Source: Moraxella nasibovis
GTDB lineage: Bacteria; Pseudomonadota; Gammaproteobacteria; Pseudomonadales; Moraxellaceae
Direction of reading: 5' to 3'
Assembly: GCF_029581575.1 (NCBI RefSeq)
Contig: NZ_CP089975.1
Location: 868,001 to 932,000, forward strand
DNA length: 64,000 nucleotides
Shown: positions 28,786-35,686 of the stretch, one piece after another
Position numbering within the stretch: position 1 is the stretch's first letter
Layout of the letters: each line of letters starts with the position of its first letter
Notes under the pieces: model-generated
Databases searched by the model: none
What the model saw: only the letters and a program-made list of their open reading frames with translations
Told to the model about the DNA's origin: nothing
Program-made: the position numbers and the translations under genes

Positions 28786-29789
28786 CAATGACTTATTATG
28801 TTGGTATTGATGTTAGCAAGCACAAGCTGGATGTGGCTTGGCTTAAAGAGTTAAGTACAATGAAAGTCAAAACCAAAGTCTTTAATAATCACTTTGATGA
28901 CTTTGAACACATCATTCATTGGCTTAAAACCAATCTTGGTGCAAGTGTCAGCTTTAACGACATTCATCTTATTATGGAAGCCACAGGGGTATATCACGAA
29001 CCTTTGGCGTATTATTTACACGATTTAGGCTTTAAAGTCTCTATCATCAATCCTGCCTTTGTCAAACACTATGCGGACAGTTTAGGCGTAAGACAAAAGA
29101 CAGATAAAAAAGACAGTATTGTCCTTGCCAGATATGGCAGAGCCACCCACCCTGATGCTTGGATTGCCCCAAGTATTGAAGCTCGTCATTTAAAGTCTTT
29201 GCTTTCTCGTCTTGATGCTCTAAATGAAGACTTACAGCGAGAAGAAAACCGCAAAGAAAAAGCAGAAGTGGCAGACACAACCCCCATTGTTAAACAATCC
29301 ATTGACGAGATGATTGTGGCATTAAAATTGGCAATCAGCAAATTAAACGATGACATTGACACTCATATCAACAACCACCCCAAACTTAAAGAAGAGCAAA
29401 CACTCTTACAAAGCATCAAAGGAGTGGGACAGGTGGTGTCAAGACAAATGCTTAGTTTGTTTAATACCAAACAATTTAACAATGCCAAACAAGTCTCTGC
29501 TTTTTTAGGGTTGATTCCCAAACAACAAGAATCAGGATTGTTTAAAGGCAGATCAAGACTTGCCAAAACAGGCAATGCTCAATTAAGAGCTAAGCTGTAT
29601 ATGGCAGCAGTCGTTGCCACCAAGTACAATCCAGACATTAAAGACCAATACGAACGCTTACAACAAAATGGCAAATGCAAAATGCAAGCTTTATGTGCTT
29701 GTATGCGTAAATTGGTGCAAATCTGCTTTGGTGTGATCAAACACCAAACTCCCTACACCCCACAAGTTAGGATAGATAATATGGCTTGA
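28782..29789 (+). CDS. IS110-family transposase (DEDD recombinase), copy 1
   Basis: A 335-aa recombinase. The N-terminal RuvC-like DEDD domain has Asp10 (YYVGIDVSK), Glu66 (LIMEATGVYHE), and Asp108/Asp111 (KTDKKD). A coiled-coil-like linker (about 145-190) leads to the C-terminal Transposase_20 domain with the helix-hairpin-helix SIKGVGQVVSRQ, FLGLIPKQ and the catalytic serine in QESGLFKG (Ser251), followed by TGNAQLRAKLYMAA. IS110 enzymes use a structured RNA from the element's own end to choose target and donor. The ATG lies at the 3' edge of the predicted RNA. All catalytic residues are intact and the three copies are identical, so the element was recently active. Confidence 0.95.
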   Translation: MTMTYYVGIDVSKHKLDVAWLKELSTMKVKTKVFNNHFDDFEHIIHWLKTNLGASVSFNDIHLIMEATGVYHEPLAYYLHDLGFKVSIINPAFVKHYADSLGVRQKTDKKDSIVLARYGRATHPDAWIAPSIEARHLKSLLSRLDALNEDLQREENRKEKAEVADTTPIVKQSIDEMIVALKLAISKLNDDIDTHINNHPKLKEEQTLLQSIKGVGQVVSRQMLSLFNTKQFNNAKQVSAFLGLIPKQQESGLFKGRSRLAKTGNAQLRAKLYMAAVVATKYNPDIKDQYERLQQNGKCKMQALCACMRKLVQICFGVIKHQTPYTPQVRIDNMA

Positions 29790-29814
29790 CAAGGGGTGGG
29801 GAGAGATGGTATCT
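29786..29814 (+). promoter_or_regulatory. Outward/circle-junction promoter at the IS110 right end
   Basis: TTGACA (29786-29791), overlapping the transposase stop, then 18 bases, then TATCT(A) at 29810-29815. In an excised circle joined at the CT core the -10 would read TATCTT and drive the bridge RNA leader; in the inserted state it points into the flanking toxin/immunity cassette. The same sequence is in all copies. Confidence 0.45.
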
Positions 29815-29821
29815 ACGGGCT

Positions 29822-29878
29822 GGACCAGGAACCGAACACAATCAAATTAAGAAATATGGCGACCGAGCATTTAAATAA
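29822..29878 (+). pseudogene. C-terminal tail of a polymorphic toxin
   Basis: The frame leaving the REP end at 29822 reads GPGTEHNQIKKYGDRAFK-stop, 11 bases before an immunity-type gene. GPGTEHN...GDRAF resembles the tails of secreted toxin C-terminal domains. Everything upstream has been replaced by REP plus IS110, so no start codon or delivery domain remains. Confidence 0.5.
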
Positions 29879-29889
29879 TTGGAATATAT

Positions 29890-30105
29890 ATGAAAAATTC
29901 AGTTTATGTTCTTTATCACACAAGAGTAGATAGCTTTGGTTGTGATAACGATAAATGTTTAGGAGTGTTTTCTAGCTTGGAAGAAGTGGAAAAAGCCAAG
30001 CAGTATGCCCTAAAACAAAAAGGCTTTAAGGATTATCCAGACGGCTTTTCTGCTGTTGAATATGAAATCAACAAGCAGGAATGGTTGGAAGGTTTTGGCG
30101 ATTAA
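29890..30105 (+). CDS. Small DUF7336-like immunity-type protein
   Basis: A 71-aa soluble protein: VYVLYHTRVDSFG, then KCLGVFSSLEEVEKAKQYA, then GFKDYPDGFSAVEYEINKQEW. This pattern (VYVLYH...iGvysS.e.A..A...l....gF.d.pd.F.i..Y.ld...W.eGF) is common in small proteins encoded beside polymorphic toxin ends and annotated as DUF7336. The gene directly follows the toxin tail at 29822-29878 and has GGAA before its ATG. A strong terminator follows. The family assignment is from memory of the pattern. Confidence 0.65.
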   Translation: MKNSVYVLYHTRVDSFGCDNDKCLGVFSSLEEVEKAKQYALKQKGFKDYPDGFSAVEYEINKQEWLEGFGD

Positions 30106-30106
30106 C

Positions 30107-30150
30107 AAAAAAATGCGTTACCTTGAAAATACAAGGTAACGCATTTTTTA
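30107..30150 (+). terminator. Terminator after the DUF7336-like gene
   Basis: AAATGCGTTACCTTG (30111-30125) pairs perfectly with CAAGGTAACGCATTT (30132-30146), followed by TTTT. The A-tract on the other side makes it usable from both directions. Confidence 0.85.
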
Positions 30151-30306
30151 CTTCAAATCCGCCACACAATACCTATCGCCCTTACTGCTGTAATTGCATT
30201 TACTTTCAATGACTTTCATACATAACCGCTTATCGTAATTACTGGTTTGTAGGCGTTGCAGGTTTTGGGCTTTCTCAATTTTGGCGGTTAAGCACGGCAG
30301 GCTGAT
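30148..30306 (-). pseudogene. 3' fragment of an unidentified cysteine-containing protein gene
   Basis: The minus strand is open for about 52 codons up to the stop at 30148-30150, with sequence LPCLTAKIEKAQNLQRLQTS...CMKVIESKCNYSSKGDRYC-VADLK. Its upstream end merges into a REP element, with no start codon before it. The composition looks like real protein (paired Cys, helical then hydrophilic) but I do not recognise it. It appears to be another gene end stranded by rearrangement at a REP. Confidence 0.45.
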
Positions 30307-30386
30307 TAGCGACAGCGTAACCTAAGCATTATGGCGCAACTCATTGAATTTGTTGGGTTTCGCAATAAGAGCTCAACCTATGGGCT
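30301..30386. repeat. REP-family element
   Basis: TTAGCGACAGCGTAACC...CGCAACTCATTGAATTTGTTGGG...GAGCTCAACCTATGGGCT; the first arm is truncated. Bases 30307-30405 repeat 28391-28488, including AAAATAATGGAAAATTCAGC beyond the REP. Confidence 0.8.
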
Positions 30387-30478
30387 AAAATAATGGAAAA
30401 TTCAGCGATGATATGGGGATAATTTGCTATAATTAAAGGCTAACCACCCACCAAAAACACTCAAATTAAGGACAATCT

Positions 30479-31420
30479 ATGCACAAGCTTTCTTTATCCA
30501 TCGCCCTGCTGCTCGGCGCTGGTTTGGTATCATCGTCGGCTTTTACCAAGCCATCGGACGGCTATGCCATCAGCACCAATAATGCTTGTAAAGTTTATTA
30601 CCACCCAGATTTAACTTACCGCCAAGTCAAATGGCATGGCAACTGCAAAGACGGCTATGCGGACGGTTATGGTGTTGCCACTTGGGGTTGTCAGCAAAAT
30701 ACAAACTGCGGTTATGCGGTGACTGGCACTTATGTTCGGGGCAAATTACACGGACGAGCCACCGCCCAAGCCCTAGACCCACAAGCCGAAGTTCAAACCA
30801 TAACCGCCGATTATCAAAACAACATCGCCACAGGCTATGAAAAAATCATCTTTGATGATGGTAATGTCTACGAGGGCGAGCCCCAAAGCCACACCAAAAT
30901 CTATCGTGGCACATTTGTATGGGGACAAAACAGCGAGTGGGCAGGCGACCGTTATGAGGGCGAGATGATTGGCGGCAGGCATCATGGTTTTGGCACTTAT
31001 TGGTACGCCAACGCACCCTATGCAGGCGACCGTTACGAGGGTGAGTGGAAAGACAATGAACGCACAGGCAGGGGCAAATATTTCTTTGCCAATGGCGATT
31101 ATTATGAAGGAGATTTTGTTAATAACTCAATGCATGGTACAGGTGTTATGCTTTATGCTAATGGCAACCGCTACGAGGGCGAATGGCAAAATGACTATCG
31201 CCACGGTCAGGGCAAATCCTTTTATGCAGAAGGCGGCTCATATGAAGGCGGCTGGCGATACGATCTAAAACACGGCAAAGGCAAACTCAACTACACAAAT
31301 GGCGAGATTTACGAGGGGGATTTTGTGGATGATGAACGCCACGGTCAGGGTAAATTCATCTATAAGGACGGAGCGGTTTATGAAGGCGATTTTTGGCAAG
31401 ATGAAATGATAGCACGGTAA
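30479..31420 (+). CDS. Exported MORN-repeat protein
   Basis: A 313-aa protein with a signal peptide (LSLSIALLLGAGLVSSSAF) and, from about residue 105 onward, 8-9 MORN-type repeats of about 23 residues with the pattern Y-E-G-(E/D)-(W/F)...G-x-G-x-x-x-(Y/F): DRYEGEWKDNERTGRGKYF, YEGDFVNNSMHGTGVMLY, YEGEWQNDYRHGQGKSFY and so on. MORN repeats form extended beta-hairpin blades; in bacteria the ligand is usually unknown. The first third holds Cys residues (CKVYYHPDL, WGCQQNTNCGY) that may form disulphides. Placed between two REP elements, with its own start after AAGGACAATCT. Confidence 0.85.
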   Translation: MHKLSLSIALLLGAGLVSSSAFTKPSDGYAISTNNACKVYYHPDLTYRQVKWHGNCKDGYADGYGVATWGCQQNTNCGYAVTGTYVRGKLHGRATAQALDPQAEVQTITADYQNNIATGYEKIIFDDGNVYEGEPQSHTKIYRGTFVWGQNSEWAGDRYEGEMIGGRHHGFGTYWYANAPYAGDRYEGEWKDNERTGRGKYFFANGDYYEGDFVNNSMHGTGVMLYANGNRYEGEWQNDYRHGQGKSFYAEGGSYEGGWRYDLKHGKGKLNYTNGEIYEGDFVDDERHGQGKFIYKDGAVYEGDFWQDEMIAR

Positions 31421-31506
31421 GTTAGGTTGAACGAATGTGAAACCCAGCATTATGGCGCAACTCATTGACTTTGCTGGGTGTCGCAAGTAGAGCCTAGCCT
31501 ATGTGG
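31421..31506. repeat. Degenerate REP-family element
   Basis: Begins in the stop region of the MORN gene: TTAGGTTGAACGAATGTGAAACCCAGCATTATGGCGCAACTCATTGA... and ends in CTAGCCTATGTGGG. The arms are recognisable but mutated. Confidence 0.65.
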
Positions 31507-31666
31507 GTATAAAAGGCTATAAAAAGCATATTTTGGCGGTCATATTTGCCCAAGCACTAGCCAAACGCCCAAAATACTTGTAAAATAGACGACTGTTTTA
31601 TGGTTTTGTTGTGCTTGGTCTATGTCTGCTTATTTGGTATCTGCGTCTAAATCTTTGGCTCATCGT

Positions 31667-32167
31667 ATGAAGGCTTTGCCGTATGCGCCGAGGGTTTTTG
31701 GTGTTTGTATGGTAGCGGCTGTCTTGGCTGCGTGTCAAGAGAGTGCGCCAGATGCACATCAGGCAGGCGGTGGCGCTTTATCTGAGGGAGCTGTGGCGAT
31801 GGGTACCGATGAGCTGGTGGGCTGCTATGGCGTTGTACAAGATGAGCCTGCGCAGATTAAAATCAACCACACGACAGAAGGGTTTAGCATGCAGATGAGA
31901 GAGCCAAAAGGTGCTGACAGGGTGTGGGATGCCGCCGAGCCACTTCGAGTGCTAAGCATTGATGAGGGGTGGTCTTATTTTAAGGTCAATGCGCTGGATT
32001 TGAATAAAAGTGACGCTCAGCACATCATCGCTCGTACCGATGGGGTGATGGCGCTCATGCACATCAAGCCATCAGTGCAAAACATCAATCCTAGACTTGA
32101 CAGTCCCTATGTGATGCACATTTTGCAAGGCTCAAATACGGTCTATCGCCTGCCGTGTGATGACTGA
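31667..32167 (+). CDS. Putative lipoprotein of unknown function
   Basis: A protein with a lipoprotein signal: basic start MKALPYAPR, hydrophobic VFGVCMVAAV, lipobox LAAC. The mature part of about 145 aa has no domain I recognise; it contains GCYGVVQDEPAQIKI, a beta-rich middle and a C-terminal YRLPCDD. The two cysteines could pair. The frame is open to an ATG at 31622, which would put the lipobox Cys at residue 38; ATG 31667 puts it at 23, more usual for a lipoprotein, so it is preferred. No clear ribosome-binding site for either. Confidence 0.65.
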   Translation: MKALPYAPRVFGVCMVAAVLAACQESAPDAHQAGGGALSEGAVAMGTDELVGCYGVVQDEPAQIKINHTTEGFSMQMREPKGADRVWDAAEPLRVLSIDEGWSYFKVNALDLNKSDAQHIIARTDGVMALMHIKPSVQNINPRLDSPYVMHILQGSNTVYRLPCDD

Positions 32168-32334
32168 CAGATGGGCGATGATGCCGTGTGCGCTGCGGTC
32201 TTTGCAGTTATCATCAGATTTGCCATAGGTATTTTTTGTCATAGGTACTAGGCGCATTTGCCGTGTCGGTTTTTGATGATGGCTTTTGTGCTTGGGTTTG
32301 ATTGTTATTTTGTTTTTGGTTGATTGGGTGTTGT

Positions 32335-32640
32335 ATGGGTTTGTTTGGCTATCTTGTATTGGGTGCGCTGATGTATTTGGTGGGCTTTATGACGCACCAA
32401 AAAATCCTAAAAAAGCACCGCCAAGGCAGCGAGCAGCTTACCGTGTCGCACCCTGTGCTATTGCAATGTCTGGCGGTCTGCTTTGTCATCATGCTGGCGG
32501 TGAGCGCTTTGATTGGGCGTTTTGTGCTGGGTCATACAGGCTTTGATTGGGCTTTTATTGGCGTAAACAGCTTGGTGGCGACGGTGGTGTTTTATTTTGG
32601 GGCAAACCCCGACACCACCAAGATGCGCATGCCAGATTGA
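32335..32640 (+). CDS. Small polytopic membrane protein of unknown function
   Basis: About 101 aa with three hydrophobic segments: GLFGYLVLGALMYLVGF, LLQCLAVCFVIMLAVSALI, and WAFIGVNSLVATVVFYFG, separated by a basic loop (HQKILKKHRQG). It ends in a short polar tail. The frame extends 11 codons upstream to 32302, but the first of these segments is complete from ATG 32335. It is not a family I recognise. It lies upstream of the glnA promoter on the same strand. Confidence 0.6.
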   Translation: MGLFGYLVLGALMYLVGFMTHQKILKKHRQGSEQLTVSHPVLLQCLAVCFVIMLAVSALIGRFVLGHTGFDWAFIGVNSLVATVVFYFGANPDTTKMRMPD

Positions 32641-32684
32641 CAATCAAGGATAACATTGATGATGGTGACATTTGGCAAAAATGA

Positions 32685-32713
32685 TTGACAGATGGCAAGA
32701 AGGGCTATAATAT
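32685..32713 (+). promoter_or_regulatory. Sigma-70-type promoter of glnA
   Basis: TTGACA (32685-32690), 17 bases, TAATAT (32708-32713), about 115 bases before the glnA ATG. A TATAAT overlaps it at 15-base spacing. Confidence 0.55.
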
Positions 32714-32827
32714 CGCAGCATGATGGAGTGTTTTAAATTGACTTCATCGATTTAAATTTACTGACTTTTTATTTAATTTTAATTTAACCTTACTTATTTT
32801 TAAATTTTGACTTTTTGGAGTGGTGTT

Positions 32828-34237
32828 ATGTCTAACAAGCTGTTTGATTTGATCGAATCATCAGGTGCAAAGTGGGTGGATTTTCGTTTTACCGACACGC
32901 ATGGCAAGGAGCTGCATTTGACCTTCCCAGCGTCATCGATTGATGAAGACACGCTAGAAGATGGCAAGATGTTTGATGGCTCGTCGGTGGCAGGCTGGAA
33001 GGGCATTGAGGCGTCGGACATGATTTTGTTGCCAGATGTGCAAACGGCGTATCTTGATCCGTTCAGCGAAGCGCCGATGGTGGTGGTGACTTGTGATGTC
33101 ATCGAGCCTGATACCATGCAAGGCTACGCCAAAGACCCACGCTCTATCGCTCGCCGTGCTGAAACTTACCTAAAATCAACTGGCATTGGCGATACGGCAT
33201 TGGTCGGTCCTGAGCCTGAGTTTTTCGTCTTTGATGAAGTCAAATGGGACATCGACATGTCTGGCGCTAGAAATACAGTCATCGCTGAGGCAGCGGCTTG
33301 GAGTACCAATAAAGACTACGCATGGGGCAACCTAGGTCAGCGTCCTGCGGTCAAGGGCAACTACGCTGCCATCGCCCCTGTGGATCATCATCACGACATG
33401 CGTGCGGTGATGTGCGATCGCATCGAAGAAGTGATGGGTGAGGGTCGCATCGAGGTGCATCACAACGAAGTGGCAAGCTGTCAGCTTGAAATTGGCATTT
33501 CGTTCAACACTTTGGTCAAAAAAGCGGACGAAGTTCAGCAGTTTAAATACATCGTACAAAATGTCGCCAATCAATTTGGCAAGACCGCCACTTTCATGCC
33601 AAAACCCCTAGTTGGCGACAACGGCTCTGGCATGCATGTCAATATGTCCATTTCAAAAGATGGCGTGAACACTTTCTCTGGTGATGAATACGCAGGTCTG
33701 TCGAAGACGGCATTGTATTTCATTGGCGGTATCATCAAGCATGCTCGCGCCTTGAATGCCATCACCAACCCAAGCACCAACAGCTACAAACGCCTTGTAC
33801 CGCACTTTGAGGCGCCGATCAAGCTTGCTTATTCTGCGTCTAACCGCTCAGCAAGTATCCGCATCCCGCATGTCACTAGCCCTAAGGCGGTGCGTATTGA
33901 GGCTCGCTTCCCTGACCCAAGCGCCAACCCATACCTGTGTTTTGCAGCGATTTTGATGGCGGGTCTTGATGGCATTGAAAATAAAATCGAACCGGGCGAG
34001 GCGGCAGATAAGAACTTGTACGATTTGCCACCAGAAGAAGAGATGTTGATCCCAACTGTCGCTGAAAACCTAGAAGTGGCGCTCAATGCTCTGCGTGACG
34101 ACCATGAATTTTTGCTCAAAGGCAATGTATTTAGCAAAGAGATGATTGACAGCTACATCGCCCTTAAAATGAAAGAAGTACATCGCATCAATGAGGCGGT
34201 ACATCCCTTGGAATTTGACATGTACTATCGTGTCTAA
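32828..34237 (+). CDS. glnA: Type I glutamine synthetase GlnA
   Basis: Makes glutamine from glutamate, ammonia and ATP; the central nitrogen-assimilation enzyme. 469 aa, the length of GSI-beta. Visible signatures are the N-terminal [14 protein letters not shown] (the usual start) and FDGSSVAGW, the active-site [10 protein letters not shown], the NGSGMHVN loop (as [11 protein letters not shown]), and the adenylylation site NLYDLPPEE, where the Tyr is residue 398, equivalent to the classic Tyr397 when Met is not counted. That implies control by an adenylyltransferase (GlnE). The frame extends 7 codons upstream; GGAG and ATG 32828 fix the start. Confidence 0.98.
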   Translation: MSNKLFDLIESSGAKWVDFRFTDTHGKELHLTFPASSIDEDTLEDGKMFDGSSVAGWKGIEASDMILLPDVQTAYLDPFSEAPMVVVTCDVIEPDTMQGYAKDPRSIARRAETYLKSTGIGDTALVGPEPEFFVFDEVKWDIDMSGARNTVIAEAAAWSTNKDYAWGNLGQRPAVKGNYAAIAPVDHHHDMRAVMCDRIEEVMGEGRIEVHHNEVASCQLEIGISFNTLVKKADEVQQFKYIVQNVANQFGKTATFMPKPLVGDNGSGMHVNMSISKDGVNTFSGDEYAGLSKTALYFIGGIIKHARALNAITNPSTNSYKRLVPHFEAPIKLAYSASNRSASIRIPHVTSPKAVRIEARFPDPSANPYLCFAAILMAGLDGIENKIEPGEAADKNLYDLPPEEEMLIPTVAENLEVALNALRDDHEFLLKGNVFSKEMIDSYIALKMKEVHRINEAVHPLEFDMYYRV

Positions 34238-34250
34238 GGTCTTGGGATTT

Positions 34251-34281
34251 AAAAAGCGCAGGGTGATTCTTGCGCTTTTTT
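34251..34281 (+). terminator. Terminator after glnA
   Basis: AAAAAGCGCA (34251-34260) pairs with TGCGCTTTTT (34271-34280), followed by T; 13 bases past the glnA stop. Confidence 0.85.
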
Positions 34282-34406
34282 ATGACAATAAACTTGATTA
34301 TAAAAATCTTGATGCAAAACCTGCCAATAAAAAGCGCTTGGCAAGCAGGACTTGACAGCATATAACTTGACATGATGAGAATGAAAACTGCATGAAATGG
34401 GATGAA

Positions 34407-35654
34407 ATGACAACGCTAAAAACCGATGTGCTGATCGTCGGCGGTGGGGCGGTGGGCATGACGCTTGCCATCGGATTGGCATGCCAGAAAAAATCGGTAC
34501 TACTGATTGATAAAAAGCCCAAAGCCACGCCTGCATCAAGACAGGCAAGGCTGGCAAGGCGTGATGCTCGGGTGTATGCGCTGAATTTGGCAAGTTTGGT
34601 GCTGTTACAAGAAGTGGGTGTGCAGGACTTTGCTCGCCGTGCTGATTATACAGACATGCAAGTCTGGCAGGGTGATGGGCGTGGCGAGCTTATTTTTGAT
34701 AAGCCTGACCATGAAGAGATTTTGGGAAGTATGATTGAGCCCAGCGTGCTTGATGAGGCGCTGATGGTGCGGGCGGAGTCGGCAGAAATCTCGCCATTTT
34801 TGAGTGTTTGGCATGAGGCATGGCTTGATGAATATGTCGGCATGGATGTGTATGGCAGAGGTGGGCAAGGTGGCGTGCGTGTGCTGGTGCATCATGAGGG
34901 CAAAAAGACGCTCATTGATGCGGCGCTTTTGGTCGGGGCGGATGGTCGCTCATCGATGGTGCGACAGCTGATGGGCGTGGATATATCTTGGCTGGATTAT
35001 CAGCAGAGCGCCATCTGCTGTGCGATTAAGACTGACAAGCCGCACGCCAATACCGCACGCCAAGCCATGCTAAACACAGGGACGCTTGCCTTGCTGCCGC
35101 TTGCTGATTTGTCGGCAGATGATGGTGGGCATTGGCAGTCGGTGGTCTGGACATTGCCCCGTGCGACCGCTAAGGCGTGCTTGGCTTTGCCGCCCAAGCA
35201 GCTTGCGCAAAAATTGGCACAGGCGAGCGGATTTGAGCTGGGGGAGGTTGGTGAGATTGAGTCGATTGCCAGTTTTGATTTGTCCGCCCAAGTCGCCAAA
35301 AGCTACACCGCACCACATGTCTTGCTGATTGGCGATGCAGCGCATGGCGTGCATCCTTTGGCAGGACAGGGGCTGAACTTGGGCTTGGCGGATGTGAGGG
35401 CTTTATTGGATTTGGCGGCGCATCGGGTGCTGTCAGACGCACAGGCAAATGCACAGCTACTCCGCCAGTATGAGCGAGCGCGGCGTGCCAACAATGCCCT
35501 GATGATGCACAGCTTTTCTTTGATCAACTATGCGTTTGCAGGCGGGATTTTTCAAAAAGAACCTTGGCGATTCATCCGCTCAGAGGCGGTGAATCTGACG
35601 GGTAAAATCCGACCGCTCATGGCGTTTTTTAACAAAAAAGCTGGCGGTTTTTAG
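34407..35654 (+). CDS. UbiH/VisC-family FAD-dependent hydroxylase
   Basis: Flavin monooxygenase of the family that hydroxylates the ubiquinone ring (UbiH, UbiF, UbiI). Motifs in order: dinucleotide-binding DVLIVGGGAVGMTLA at the N-terminus, ARVYALN, the DG motif LLVGADGRSSMVRQ, and the FAD ribityl motif LLIGDAAHGVHPLAGQGLNLGLAD. 415 aa. Which ring carbon is oxidised cannot be read from sequence. ATG 34392 in frame is also possible; 34407 gives the standard short N-terminus and has GGGATGA before it. Confidence 0.88.
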   Translation: MTTLKTDVLIVGGGAVGMTLAIGLACQKKSVLLIDKKPKATPASRQARLARRDARVYALNLASLVLLQEVGVQDFARRADYTDMQVWQGDGRGELIFDKPDHEEILGSMIEPSVLDEALMVRAESAEISPFLSVWHEAWLDEYVGMDVYGRGGQGGVRVLVHHEGKKTLIDAALLVGADGRSSMVRQLMGVDISWLDYQQSAICCAIKTDKPHANTARQAMLNTGTLALLPLADLSADDGGHWQSVVWTLPRATAKACLALPPKQLAQKLAQASGFELGEVGEIESIASFDLSAQVAKSYTAPHVLLIGDAAHGVHPLAGQGLNLGLADVRALLDLAAHRVLSDAQANAQLLRQYERARRANNALMMHSFSLINYAFAGGIFQKEPWRFIRSEAVNLTGKIRPLMAFFNKKAGGF

Positions 35655-35686
35655 GTGGTATTAAATGTTTGGCGGCAAAATAAGCC

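Larger units (their letters stand above)
28574..29812 (+). mobile_element. IS110-family insertion sequence, copy 1
   Basis: A 1,239-bp element identical in its protein to two other copies (45185-46423 and 47916-49154 reversed). Ends were set by comparing the three copies with uninterrupted REPs: it begins TGTATCTCACC, ends GAGATGGTAT, and is flanked on both sides by CT, consistent with a 2-bp CT core. It has no terminal inverted repeats and a long non-coding left end, as expected of the IS110 group. It lies inside a REP at CAACCCAACCT/ACGGGCTG. Confidence 0.92.

Noticed and set aside
32672-32690. Sigma-54 promoter before glnA (TTGGCA...TTGACA)
   Set aside because: The -12 GC dinucleotide and the spacing do not fit TGGC-N-TTGC; a sigma-70 promoter is a better match.
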